From contig NZ_CALUCS010000008.1 of NCBI RefSeq assembly GCF_943914615.1, forward strand, positions 30,547 to 94,546: a stretch of 64,000 nucleotides of DNA, read 5' to 3'. Below are positions 23,872 to 32,619 of this stretch, one piece after another; position 1 is the stretch's first letter, and each line of letters begins with the position of its first letter. The position numbers were made by a program, and so were the translations under genes. The notes beneath the pieces are model-generated. The model had not been told where the DNA came from, made no database searches, and saw only the letters and a list, made by a program, of their open reading frames with translations. The DNA is from an uncultured Corynebacterium sp. (GTDB lineage Bacteria; Actinomycetota; Actinomycetes; Mycobacteriales; Mycobacteriaceae).

Positions 23872-25037
23872 TGAACCGCAGGCTGAATCGTAAACGAACC
23901 TTCCGGAGAGGCGTTTCCCAGCCCGGAACTGCGGCGCCGCAGAATGACACTCCAGCGCCGCAGGGTAATACTGCAGCGCCGCGGCGTGATACTGCGGCGC
24001 CGCGACGAAGCAGTGGTTTCGGCGTGGCCCGCGTTGTAGCGGTGTATGCAGCGCTGCTGGCTTTGCTGGCGTTCGCGATCGTCCTGGGCTTAAGTGTCGG
24101 TGCTGTCATGAAGCCCCCGGCAGAGACCATCCACGATATCTTCACCGGTGGGAAACTCATATGGCGCTACCGGATGCCCCGTGTGCTCGTGGGGATCCTC
24201 GCTGGTGCAGCGATGGCGGTCTCCGGCGCGTTGCTGCAGCTAGCCTTGCGTAATCCGCTGGCGGCTCCGGACACTGTGGGCGTCACCGCAGGAGGGGGCT
24301 TGGCGGCCGTGGCAGCTCTGTTGAGTGTCGGTTCCTTGCCGGCGCAGGCCCTGACTCCCGTGGCTTTTGTTGGTGCACTGGTGGGTGCAGGCCTGGTGCT
24401 GGTGCTCGCGGGAAAGGGAGCAACGGATCCGGTGCGGCTCACCCTCACTGGCGTAGCGGTTTCTGTAGGTCTGGGTGCGCTGACTCAGTTGTTATTGGTC
24501 AAGGCTGCTCCGGAAGCCGGCGCGGCGATGACCTGGCTTAAGGGGTCGCTTTACGCCCGCACTCTCACGGATGCGCAAGTCGTAGGGCCAGTGGTGTTGG
24601 TGGCTATCGTCGTAGCCGTCGTGCTCTCGAGGCACCTGGACATGCTGAACCTGGACTCTTCTGCCATGGCGGGAGTAGGCGTCAGTGAGCGAACGTGGCG
24701 CACCGTGGCGGTGCTGTTTGCGATCCTGTTGGGAGCTGCCGCTGTGGCTGCGGCGGGGGTGTTGGGATTCGCAGGACTAATCGTGCCGCATGCTGCTCGA
24801 CTGCTGGTTGGCGGTGCTGCCAGGCGAGTGTTGCCAGTGTCTGCGCTGGCTGGCGCGGGGTTGGTCGTTTTTTGTGACGCCCTTGGCCGCTGGGCATTTG
24901 CACCCACCGAAATCCCTGTGGGTGCGTTGATTTCCGTTGTCGGCGCCCCGTACTTCATTTATCTTCTGCTGAGTATGTCTCGCACCCCTGCGGGAGCCCC
25001 CGCGGTGTCCACGACAGATGAAAGGAGCTCCCGATGA
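23871..25037 (+). CDS. Iron-siderophore ABC transporter permease, FecCD family (second)
   Basis: A 388-residue permease. The first 50 residues are an unusual hydrophilic tail with repeated AAPRRD/APQ units (coded by about 15-24-bp repeats at 23928-24004), probably cytoplasmic. The rest is a normal FecCD permease with MPRVLVGILAGAAMAVSGAL, RNPLAAPDTVGVTAGGGLAA and GVLGFAGLIVPHAARLLVG. The ATG overlaps the stop of the preceding permease. It overlaps the ATPase gene by 4 bases (ATGA). Confidence 0.9.
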   Translation: MNRRLNRKRTFRRGVSQPGTAAPQNDTPAPQGNTAAPRRDTAAPRRSSGFGVARVVAVYAALLALLAFAIVLGLSVGAVMKPPAETIHDIFTGGKLIWRYRMPRVLVGILAGAAMAVSGALLQLALRNPLAAPDTVGVTAGGGLAAVAALLSVGSLPAQALTPVAFVGALVGAGLVLVLAGKGATDPVRLTLTGVAVSVGLGALTQLLLVKAAPEAGAAMTWLKGSLYARTLTDAQVVGPVVLVAIVVAVVLSRHLDMLNLDSSAMAGVGVSERTWRTVAVLFAILLGAAAVAAAGVLGFAGLIVPHAARLLVGGAARRVLPVSALAGAGLVVFCDALGRWAFAPTEIPVGALISVVGAPYFIYLLLSMSRTPAGAPAVSTTDERSSR

Positions 25038-25813
25038 GTGAACCTGCCTTGCATGCCGAGACCATCACGGTAGGCTACGGCGGCCCGGATGTCTTGCGAG
25101 ATGTCTCTCTCCAGGTTCCGGAGGGGAAGATTACCGCCCTCATAGGCCCCAATGGCTGCGGAAAATCTACGCTGCTGCGAGCGTTGGGGCGTCAACAACC
25201 AATCTCGAAGGGGCAGGTCTACCTAGGCGATCGCTCCATCCGCAAGATGAGCGCGCGTGAGTTTGCCCGGCACGTTGCGTTCTTGCCGCAACAGCCCGTT
25301 ACTCCCGAAGGGGTGAGCGTGCGGGAAGTTATCGCGTACGGCCGGTATCCGTATACAGGGGCGTTTGCGTCGTTGGGAGCGGAGGACCACCGCGCGGTGG
25401 AGGAGGCGGCGGAACGCGCCGGGGTGACCGCCCTGCTCGAAGTTCCAGCGACGGATCTGTCGGGCGGTCAGCGCCAGCGAGTGTGGGTGGCAATGACCGT
25501 GGCTCAGCAGACTCCGGTGTTGCTTCTTGACGAGCCAACGACGTACCTCGATCCCGCCCACCAGATCGCGATTCTGGACTTGGTGCGAGACCTCAACTCC
25601 GCCGGCCGAACTGTGGTGATGGTCGTGCACGACATGACGCACGCGGCCCGTTTCGCCGACTCCATCGTTGCTATGCGTGACGGTCAGGTGCTGGCAGCGG
25701 GGGAGACGGAAGACGTTATGTCTGCGAAGCTCGTTGAGGATCTTTTCGGGATTTCCTGCCTGGAAGTTAGGGATCCGGAAACGGGGCGAACTTTGCCGAT
25801 TCCGTATCGCTAA
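25034..25813 (+). CDS. Iron-siderophore ABC transporter ATP-binding protein
   Basis: A 259-residue FecE/FepC-type ATPase that powers the two permeases. It has Walker A GPNGCGKSTLL near residues 37-47, the signature LSGGQRQRVW near 138-147, Walker B VLLLDEPTTYLD near 155-166 and the switch His in VVHDMTHA near 190-197. Start and operon position are fixed by the 4-base overlap with the permease gene. Its stop codon lies within a 9-bp tandem repeat that repeats the stop in frame. Confidence 0.94.
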   Translation: MSEPALHAETITVGYGGPDVLRDVSLQVPEGKITALIGPNGCGKSTLLRALGRQQPISKGQVYLGDRSIRKMSAREFARHVAFLPQQPVTPEGVSVREVIAYGRYPYTGAFASLGAEDHRAVEEAAERAGVTALLEVPATDLSGGQRQRVWVAMTVAQQTPVLLLDEPTTYLDPAHQIAILDLVRDLNSAGRTVVMVVHDMTHAARFADSIVAMRDGQVLAAGETEDVMSAKLVEDLFGISCLEVRDPETGRTLPIPYR

Positions 25814-25844
25814 AGACGTTAAAGACGCTAAAGGCGCTAAAGAT
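25809..25844 (+). repeat. 4 x 9-bp tandem repeat carrying an in-frame stop codon
   Basis: Four 9-mers (GCTAAAGAC, GTTAAAGAC, GCTAAAGGC, GCTAAAGAT) span the end of the ATPase gene. The TAA at 25811-25813 is the stop. The next three TAA triplets fall in the same frame, followed by an in-frame TAG, so the reading frame meets a run of stops. Confidence 0.85.
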
Positions 25845-25888
25845 AGGGTCGTTAGAAGTATTTCGAAGTGCAGTTCCGGCGTCACTAA

Positions 25889-25917
25889 TGAAAACGACTT
25901 GCAATAACGTGTAGGGT
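25889..25917 (+). promoter_or_regulatory. Candidate Zur-type site and -10 box before the CobW-like gene
   Basis: TGAAAACGACTTGCA at 25889-25903 resembles one half of actinobacterial Zur boxes (TGAAAATGATTTTCA type), but the right half is weak. TAGGGT at 25912-25917 is followed by 8 nt and the ATG at 25926, a leaderless-type -10 box. Zinc control is inferred mainly from the gene family. Confidence 0.4.
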
Positions 25918-25925
25918 GACGGGCT

Positions 25926-27140
25926 ATGAGACATACACATAGCCATTCTTCCGACCACCTAGCTTCCGAAGTTGCTGCTTCTGGCGAGGCCCTGCGCCAG
26001 AGAAGTGGGGTGCCTGCGGACGTCGCGCCGACCGCCACCGCCGCGAGCGCCACACCTGTCACGGTGTTGTCCGGATTCCTTGGGTCGGGCAAGACAACAC
26101 TGCTCAACGACTTGCTCGCCAACCGGGGCGGCCGCCGCATCGCGGTGATCGTCAACGACTTCTCGGAAATCAACATCGACGCCGCCCTCATCGCCGGCGA
26201 AGGTCACCTCACGCGCGGCGAAGACCGCTTCGTCGAACTCACTAACGGCTGCATCTGCTGCACACTGCGTGAAGACCTGGTGGAATCCGTCGGCACGCTC
26301 GCGCGCAGCGGCAACTTTGACCACATCGTCATCGAATCCACGGGAATCTCCGAGCCCATGCCCGTCGCCGCAACTTTCGAATGGCGTTGGGAGGACGGCA
26401 CTCGCCTCGCGGACGTTGCGCCGATCGACACTATGGTCACTCTTGTTGACGCCGCCCAGTTCCTGCCGCAAATAGGGCAGAAGAAGCTGCTCACAGAAGC
26501 GGACCTGCAAGCAACTGCGGACGATGAGCGCACCATCGCAGATCTTTTGGTCGATCAGGTTGAGTTCGCGGACGTCATCTACGTCACCAAGTCGGACCTC
26601 GTCAGTGAAGAGCGCTACCGCGCGACGGTAGCGCTGCTGCGCCGAATGAACCCGCGGGCGCGCATTGAAAAGCTCCTCCACGGCCGCATCGCCGACGGCG
26701 CAGCTGCGGGGCGGTCGGCGGTCGAGGACATTCTCGGCGCAAACCTCTACGACGAGGCGACGGCCCGCGCCTATGAGGGCTACCTCGACGAGCTGGAAAA
26801 CCCGCACACTCCAGAGACGGAAGAGTACGGCATCAGCTCCGTTGTTTTCCGCGGGGATCGCCCCTTCGACAGGGAGCGCCTGATCAAGGCTCTGCGCTCC
26901 ACGACCGGGCTGGTGCGCTCCAAGGGGTACTGCTGGATCGCCGATCGCCCGGAGCTTGCCCACGTCTGGCACCAAGCTGGCCCCGACCTGCGGATACAGC
27001 CGGCGGGCGGGTGGCGCCAGGTGGGGCTGCCCCCCTCCAGTGAGGTGGTACTTATTGGCGTCAATTTCGATACAGACAGAGCGGTACAGCAATTCTCTAA
27101 GGCAATGCTGAGTGACGCAGAGGTAAGAGTTATGCTGTAA
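25926..27140 (+). CDS. CobW/COG0523 family GTPase, likely zinc metallochaperone
   Basis: A 404-residue G3E GTPase of the family that hands zinc (or in other branches cobalt or nickel) to client enzymes. It begins MRHTHSHSSDH, a His-rich metal-binding start. It has the Walker A GFLGSGKTTLL near residues 49-59, the metal-binding CxCC motif in NGCICC near 99-104, the Walker B-like ESTGISEP and the guanine motif TKSD. The C-terminal CobW domain starts near residue 300. No cobalamin genes are near. It lies between iron uptake and serA, and its own promoter has a possible Zur half-site, so a zinc-starvation role is the best guess. Confidence 0.85.
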   Translation: MRHTHSHSSDHLASEVAASGEALRQRSGVPADVAPTATAASATPVTVLSGFLGSGKTTLLNDLLANRGGRRIAVIVNDFSEINIDAALIAGEGHLTRGEDRFVELTNGCICCTLREDLVESVGTLARSGNFDHIVIESTGISEPMPVAATFEWRWEDGTRLADVAPIDTMVTLVDAAQFLPQIGQKKLLTEADLQATADDERTIADLLVDQVEFADVIYVTKSDLVSEERYRATVALLRRMNPRARIEKLLHGRIADGAAAGRSAVEDILGANLYDEATARAYEGYLDELENPHTPETEEYGISSVVFRGDRPFDRERLIKALRSTTGLVRSKGYCWIADRPELAHVWHQAGPDLRIQPAGGWRQVGLPPSSEVVLIGVNFDTDRAVQQFSKAMLSDAEVRVML

Positions 27141-27238
27141 GGGTCGCACGTCACATTTGGATGGCGTGGTCCCTTCCCGCGTCGGCGCGGTCGTTTCGGC
27201 GTGGGCGAGGCAATGTCGCACTTTAGGGAGAAACATTC

Positions 27239-28828
27239 GTGAGTAACACCCGTCCGGTAGTCCTCATCGCCGACAAGCTGTCCCAGTCCACCGTCGATGC
27301 CCTCGGCGATTCCGTCGAGGTTCGCTGGGTCGACGGCCCGAACCGCCCCGAACTGCTGAAGGCAGTCGCAGACGCGGACGCGCTGCTGGTCCGCTCTGCA
27401 ACCACCGTCGACGCCGAGGTGCTCGAGGCAGCGCCGAAGCTGCAGATCGTCGGCCGCGCAGGCGTGGGCCTGGACAACGTTGACATCGACACCGCTACCT
27501 CCCGCGGTGTGATGGTCGCCAACGCTCCGACCTCCAACATCCACTCTGCCTGCGAGCACGCAATCAGCCTGCTGCTGTCCACCGCCCGCCAGATCCCCGC
27601 CGCCGATAAGACCCTGCGCGACGGCGAGTGGAAGCGCTCCTCCTTCAAGGGTGTGGAGATCCTGGGCAAGACCGTCGGCATCGTTGGCTTCGGCCACATC
27701 GGCCAGCTGTTTGCACAGCGCCTGGCCGCTTTCGAGACGGACATCATCGCCTACGACCCGTACGCTAACCCCGCCCGCGCTGCACAGCTGGGCGTGGAGC
27801 TGGTGGAGCTGGAAGAGCTGATGAGCCGCTCCGACTTCGTGACCATCCACCTGCCGAAGACTAAGGAAACCGCGGGCATGTTCGACGCGGACCTGCTGGC
27901 AAAGTCCAAGAAGGGGCAGATCATCATCAACGCCGCCCGCGGCGGCCTGGTGGACGAGGCAGCCCTGGCGGAGGCCATCAAGTCCGGCCACATCCGCGGC
28001 GCCGGCTTCGACGTGTACGCCTCCGAGCCGTGCACCGACTCCCCGCTGTTTGAGCTGGAAGAGGTCGTCGTTACCCCGCACCTGGGCGCTTCCACCGTGG
28101 AGGCACAGGACCGCGCGGGCACCGACGTTGCCGCTTCCGTTCTGAAGGCCCTGGCCGGCGACTTCGTGCCGGACGCCGTTAACGTCTCCGGCGGCAAGGT
28201 CTCCGAGGAAGTTGCCCTGTGGCTGAACCTGGCCACCAACCTGGGTCGCGTTGCCTCCGAGCTGCTGAACAGCGCCCCGAACACTGTGACCGTCACCGCC
28301 CGCGGCGAGCTGTCCTCCGAGTCCGTCGACGCGCTGGGTCTGGCTGGTCTGCGCGGCGTGTTCTCCGGCGTGATCGACGAGCAGGTCACCTTCGTCAACG
28401 CCCCGCAGATCGCCGAGGAGCGCGGCGTGGAGCTGGACGTGAAGACCCAGGACGAGTCCGTCAGCCACCGCTCCATCCTGGAGGTTCAGGTAGTCGCCGC
28501 CGATGGCACCACCGCCACCGTCGCTGGCGCGCTGACCGGCCTGGAGCACGTGGAGAAGATCGTCCGCATCAACCACCGCGGCCTGGACCTGCGCGCCACT
28601 GGCACGAACCTGTTCCTGGCATACCCGGATCAGCCGGGCGCGCTGGGCAAGGTCGGTACGCTGCTGGGTAACAAGGGCATCAACATCGACGCCGCCGCGC
28701 TGTCCCCAACGGACGATGAGCAGACGGCAACGCTGGTTCTGCGCGTAAGCGAGAACCTGGACCAGCAGCTGGTCGAAGAGGTCAAGGCAGAGCTGAACGC
28801 CTCCAACGCATTCGTTCTGAACCTCTAA
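27239..28828 (+). CDS. serA: D-3-phosphoglycerate dehydrogenase
   Basis: Oxidises 3-phosphoglycerate in the first step of serine synthesis. The 529-residue product is the long actinobacterial form: substrate and NAD domains (VGRAGVGLDNVDI, GFGHIGQLFAQRL, NAARGGLVDEAAL), an intervening domain and a C-terminal ACT domain (NLFLAYPDQPGALGKVGTLL) that senses serine. The GTG start at 27239 has AGGGAG at 27224-27229. A strong terminator follows. Codon use is highly biased, as expected of an abundant enzyme. Confidence 0.97.
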   Translation: MSNTRPVVLIADKLSQSTVDALGDSVEVRWVDGPNRPELLKAVADADALLVRSATTVDAEVLEAAPKLQIVGRAGVGLDNVDIDTATSRGVMVANAPTSNIHSACEHAISLLLSTARQIPAADKTLRDGEWKRSSFKGVEILGKTVGIVGFGHIGQLFAQRLAAFETDIIAYDPYANPARAAQLGVELVELEELMSRSDFVTIHLPKTKETAGMFDADLLAKSKKGQIIINAARGGLVDEAALAEAIKSGHIRGAGFDVYASEPCTDSPLFELEEVVVTPHLGASTVEAQDRAGTDVAASVLKALAGDFVPDAVNVSGGKVSEEVALWLNLATNLGRVASELLNSAPNTVTVTARGELSSESVDALGLAGLRGVFSGVIDEQVTFVNAPQIAEERGVELDVKTQDESVSHRSILEVQVVAADGTTATVAGALTGLEHVEKIVRINHRGLDLRATGTNLFLAYPDQPGALGKVGTLLGNKGINIDAAALSPTDDEQTATLVLRVSENLDQQLVEEVKAELNASNAFVLNL

Positions 28829-28863
28829 ACCGCGAGGCTGGGCTTCACGCCCAGTACGTGTGA

Positions 28864-28893
28864 GGCCGGGCAGTTGTTGCCCGGCCTTTTTCT
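28864..28893 (+). terminator. Rho-independent terminator after serA
   Basis: GGCCGGGCA, loop GTTGT, TGCCCGGCC, then TTTTTCTT. A second smaller hairpin, CTGGGC-TTCAC-GCCCAG, lies just upstream at 28840-28856. Confidence 0.92.
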
Positions 28894-28942
28894 TGCGTTC
28901 TTTTATGGATTGATCTTTTATGGACGCCCCCCGGTCGCGCGA

Positions 28943-30574
28943 CTACAGGTACTGCTGCACCTTCTGCGCGATATCCGGCCACTTGAGGTCGAGCCTGCGG
29001 GAGGCGCGACGATTCATGATCCAGGCGGCGCCGACGACGATCACCCAGTGCAGCAACACGCCCAGCCAGCTGAGCAGGGGAATGGCGGCAATGCTGTTTT
29101 TCGCTCCGTCTGCCGTGGCTAGCGGAATCAGCGCTAATAGCCCGCCCGGCAGGAAAGAGACGGTCAGGATCAGCATCGTCACCAGCGCGGAGATTATTGC
29201 GTTGCTGCCCCCGTTGCGCTGCTTGAAGGAGTTGGTTCCCGGCGCGGTGGTTTGAGCGGGGAAGCGGGTGGCGCTGAAGTTCGCCATTGCGGAGGCGATG
29301 ACGATGCACCCCAGGGTGAGAAGGCTAACCAGTAACCAGGTAGCGCTAAAGCCGTCGATGGCTCCGGCGGCGATGCAGACGACAAGCCAGATCGGCAGTA
29401 GTACCGTCACGGTGGAGAGGCTGCGGCTGGCGACAATCTGCCTGCCGCGCACTCCGGCGACCATGTGCACCCAGTTGGAGGGGCCGTCCATGCCCAGGGA
29501 ATTGCCAGCGACCTGCTGCGGCCCGAGGGATACGAAGAACAGGGCGAACCACAGCATCCAGTGGCTGGTCTCGTTGAGCATTCCCATCAGTAGGTACAAC
29601 CCGCAGATGACGACCACGACCATCAGGCTCATCATGAAGCGGTTGTCCCGGCGCCAGAAGCGAATCTCGCGGGAATACAGCGCGCCGACGGGGGAGCCAG
29701 GGACACGTGGCAGCAGCAGGCTATCGCCCTTCGCAGCGCGAGTGGCGTGCTGCGGAGGCAGTGGGTTGTTGAGGTCGTGCTTGACCGCCACGCGCATTAT
29801 GTAAGCCACGGCGAGGATCGCCACAAGGCAGATCGCGCCCTTGGCAAGGCCGGTGCCGACGCCACCGTCTCCGACACCGGCCATGTCAACAGCCGCTCCG
29901 GCTGCGGCGGCGAAGGGTGTCCAGGAAAGGACGTCAGCACTGGTCTTGATGGCCGCGGTGGGGTCGGTTCCGTCGGCCAGCAACTGAGGTAAGAGGTACA
30001 ACGCAAGGAAGCCGAAGGTGACGATGAACCCGGCGACGTTTCCCCACAGTTCGTTGAACTTGGTGGCAATACTGCTGAGCGCGGCGGCCAGCGCCTCGCC
30101 CGCCAGCAGGGTGATCACCAGCTGGAGTACGCATGCCAGCACCCACAGTGCGCCGGCGCCCGCGGAGGCTACCTCCGCGAATGCGAGATATCCGAGGGTG
30201 GCCATGATGATGGTGTTCACCAGCGAGATCACCGCCCGCGAGTTGATGAACATCGCCGTGACCATGCCCGGCAAGATGTCCCGGTCGGTCAGGGGCAGGG
30301 AGCTGAACATGCGTGGGTCCAGCATCCGTTCCTCGCTGGGGAAAATGGCCGACATGGCTAGGTAGAGCACGCTGCCGAGCCCCATCGTCAGCACGAACAT
30401 CGCTGGGTCTCCATCGTTGACAAGCACCCCGTAGCTGCTGAAGCCTAGCCCGATACAGCCCATCACTGCAGTGATGGTTATGGCCACCGAGGCGATGATC
30501 ATCTGCAGGTTGCCCACGAACGCGTGCGCCCACAGTTTGCAGTGGAGTTTCAGGAGGGTTTTAGTCTTCGACAC
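28943..30574 (-). CDS. ABC exporter membrane protein, partner of the ATPase at 30561
   Basis: A 543-residue polytopic protein with about 12 hydrophobic segments in two similar halves. Charged loops follow near residues 285-315 (YSREIRFWRRDNRF). It is not a standard permease family I can name; it resembles ABC-2 type exporter subunits of actinobacteria. The ORF could start at ATG 30589, but GTG 30574 (VSKTK) has a purine-rich AGGGG upstream. Either start overlaps the ATPase gene, so the two form a coupled pair. The substrate is unknown. Confidence 0.75.
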   Translation of the reverse strand: MSKTKTLLKLHCKLWAHAFVGNLQMIIASVAITITAVMGCIGLGFSSYGVLVNDGDPAMFVLTMGLGSVLYLAMSAIFPSEERMLDPRMFSSLPLTDRDILPGMVTAMFINSRAVISLVNTIIMATLGYLAFAEVASAGAGALWVLACVLQLVITLLAGEALAAALSSIATKFNELWGNVAGFIVTFGFLALYLLPQLLADGTDPTAAIKTSADVLSWTPFAAAAGAAVDMAGVGDGGVGTGLAKGAICLVAILAVAYIMRVAVKHDLNNPLPPQHATRAAKGDSLLLPRVPGSPVGALYSREIRFWRRDNRFMMSLMVVVVICGLYLLMGMLNETSHWMLWFALFFVSLGPQQVAGNSLGMDGPSNWVHMVAGVRGRQIVASRSLSTVTVLLPIWLVVCIAAGAIDGFSATWLLVSLLTLGCIVIASAMANFSATRFPAQTTAPGTNSFKQRNGGSNAIISALVTMLILTVSFLPGGLLALIPLATADGAKNSIAAIPLLSWLGVLLHWVIVVGAAWIMNRRASRRLDLKWPDIAQKVQQYL

Positions 30575-31442
30575 CGGCCTGCCCCTCATGTCGTGCGCTT
30601 GGCTGCTCGCCGCCGCGTAGCCAGCTGAAGGATTCCGTGTTCAGCTGTTTGCCACCCACGGCCTCGACGAAGCGCTCGGATAGCGACTTGCCCGCACGTA
30701 CCTGCTCGGTGGTTCCAGCGGCGACGACGGTGCCCTGGTTAATGATCGCCACGTGGTCGCACAGCCCCTCGACCAGCTCCATCACGTGCGAGCTGAGGAT
30801 CACGGTGCCGCCGGCTGCCACGTAGCGTCGTAGGATCGTGCGGATCACCTCGCCGGATACCGGATCCACGGCCTCGAAAGGCTCGTCCAGGATCAGAACC
30901 TCCGGGCTGTGCAGCAGGGCGCCGGCCAGCAGGATCTTTTTCTTCATGCCCGCGGAGTAGTCGGCGATGTACTTCTTGCCCGCGTCCTCTAGGTCGAGTG
31001 CCTGCAGCAGGTCTGCGATGCGCTGCTGCAGTTCCTCACCGGGGATGTCGCGCAGGTAGCCCAGGTATTCCAGATATTCCTTGCCGCTGAGGCGTTCGAA
31101 CACGGGGAGTCCGTCGACCAGCAGCCCATAGCTGCGCTTGGCCGCCAGAATTTCCTCTTCTACCTGCGTGCCTTCGGCGGGGTCGGCCCACAGGGGGTGC
31201 CCGGCGACCCAGGAGTTGCCACTGTCGGGCCGAATGATGCCCGTTGCTGCGAGGATGGCGGTGGTCTTGCCCGCCCCGTTGGGGCCGACGATGCCGTAGA
31301 AGCTGCCCTTCGGCACGGTCAGGTTGAGGCTATTCACCGCGACTTTGTTCGCGAAGGTTTTCACCAGGTTGCGGATGACCAGCGCTGCGTCACCGACCTC
31401 CGCGTTGGGGGATGAGTGTGAGGGATATGGCTGAAAAGTCAT
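30561..31442 (-). CDS. ABC transporter ATP-binding protein (ABC-2 exporter type)
   Basis: A 293-residue ATPase from ATG 31442. Walker A is GPNGAGKTTAIL near residues 55-66, the signature region is DYSAGMKKKILLAGAL (a YSAGMKKK variant common in ABC-2 exporters), Walker B is VLILDEPFEAVD, and the switch His is in SSHVMELVE. The tail after residue 260 is unique. ATG 31442 is chosen over ATG 31451 because TAAAAT lies exactly 7 nt before it. It is divergent from leuB. Confidence 0.88.
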   Translation of the reverse strand: MTFQPYPSHSSPNAEVGDAALVIRNLVKTFANKVAVNSLNLTVPKGSFYGIVGPNGAGKTTAILAATGIIRPDSGNSWVAGHPLWADPAEGTQVEEEILAAKRSYGLLVDGLPVFERLSGKEYLEYLGYLRDIPGEELQQRIADLLQALDLEDAGKKYIADYSAGMKKKILLAGALLHSPEVLILDEPFEAVDPVSGEVIRTILRRYVAAGGTVILSSHVMELVEGLCDHVAIINQGTVVAAGTTEQVRAGKSLSERFVEAVGGKQLNTESFSWLRGGEQPSARHEGQAGVED

Positions 31443-31449
31443 GCGCGCC

Positions 31450-31455
31450 ATTTTA
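31450..31455 (-). promoter_or_regulatory. -10 box TAAAAT for the leaderless ABC exporter operon
   Basis: On the minus strand TAAAAT is followed by 7 nt (GGCGCGC) and the ATG at 31442. The same box and spacing precede the isochorismate synthase gene. Confidence 0.65.
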
Positions 31456-31532
31456 TGTTGGTTCGCGAGCGGTGTCCGGACGACATGCTATTGTTCTAGG
31501 TGACCAACTAGTGAGACAAAGGAGTTCATACA

Positions 31533-32549
31533 GTGAAACTCGCAGTGATTGCCGGCGATGGCATCGGCACCGAAGTGACCGCCGAGGCCCTGAAGGTTCT
31601 GCACGCTCTGCGTGATGACGTGGAGACCACCGATTACGACCTCGGCGCCCGCCGCTACCTGCGCAATGGTGAACTCCTGACTGACAAGGATCTGGACTCC
31701 CTGCGCGAGCACGACGCTATCCTGCTCGGCGCCATCGGCGACCCCCGCACCGTGCCCGTCGGCGTGCTGGAGCGTGGCCTGCTGCTGCCGCTGCGCTTCA
31801 AGCTGGACCACGCGGTGAACCTCCGCCCGTCGAAGCTGTACCCGGGTTCCTCCAGCCCGCTGGCCCACCCGGGCGACATTGACTTCGTCGTCGTGCGAGA
31901 GGGGACCGAGGGCCTCTATTGCGGTAACGGCGGCACACTGCGTGCGGGCACTGACTACGAGGTGGCGTCCGAAGTATCCCAAAACACCTACTACGGCGTG
32001 GAGCGCGTGGTGCGCGATGCGTTCGAACGTGCGCAGAGCAGGCGTAAGAAGCTGACCTGGGTACACAAGACGAACGTGCTGGTGAACGCTGGTTCCCTTT
32101 GGCAGCGCGCCATCGAAACGGTGGGGCAGGAGTACCCCGAGGTGCAGGTGGACTACAACCACATCGACGCAGCGACGATCTACATGGTCACCAAGCCGCA
32201 GGAGTACGACGTGATCGTCACGGATAACCTGTTCGGCGACATCCTGACCGACCTGGCGGGCGCCGTGACCGGCGGCATCGGCCTGGCGGCCTCCGGCAAC
32301 ATTGATCCCTCGCGGAAGAACCCCTCCATGTTCGAGCCGGTGCACGGCTCTGCGCCGGACATCGCGGGCCAGGGTATTGCCGACCCGTGCGCGGCGATCC
32401 TGTCGGTGGCGCTGATGCTGCGCCACCTGGGCGACGATGCCAACGCAGAGCGCATCGAGGCGGCCGTGCTGGCCGAGGCCGGTTCGCGCGACGGCGGCCC
32501 GGTGAAGACCGCGGAGGTCGGCGACCGCGTGGTCGCAAACCTCAAGTAG
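31533..32549 (+). CDS. leuB: 3-isopropylmalate dehydrogenase
   Basis: Oxidatively decarboxylates 3-isopropylmalate in leucine synthesis. The 338-residue product begins VKLAVIAGDGIGTEVTAEAL and has the family motifs VREGTEGLYCGN and NLFGDILTDLAGAVTGGIGLAASGNI with MFEPVHGSAPDIAGQG. This is the short actinobacterial form. The GTG start at 31533 has AAAGGAG at 31518-31524. It is monocistronic and divergent from the ABC exporter pair, which leaves about 90 nt for two promoters. Confidence 0.96.
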   Translation: MKLAVIAGDGIGTEVTAEALKVLHALRDDVETTDYDLGARRYLRNGELLTDKDLDSLREHDAILLGAIGDPRTVPVGVLERGLLLPLRFKLDHAVNLRPSKLYPGSSSPLAHPGDIDFVVVREGTEGLYCGNGGTLRAGTDYEVASEVSQNTYYGVERVVRDAFERAQSRRKKLTWVHKTNVLVNAGSLWQRAIETVGQEYPEVQVDYNHIDAATIYMVTKPQEYDVIVTDNLFGDILTDLAGAVTGGIGLAASGNIDPSRKNPSMFEPVHGSAPDIAGQGIADPCAAILSVALMLRHLGDDANAERIEAAVLAEAGSRDGGPVKTAEVGDRVVANLK

Positions 32550-32619
32550 TCCGACGGCTAGCTGGTGGCAGCCTGCGCCCGCTCGCGGTGCGCCCTGCTA
32601 CCACGCCTGCAGCCTGCGG

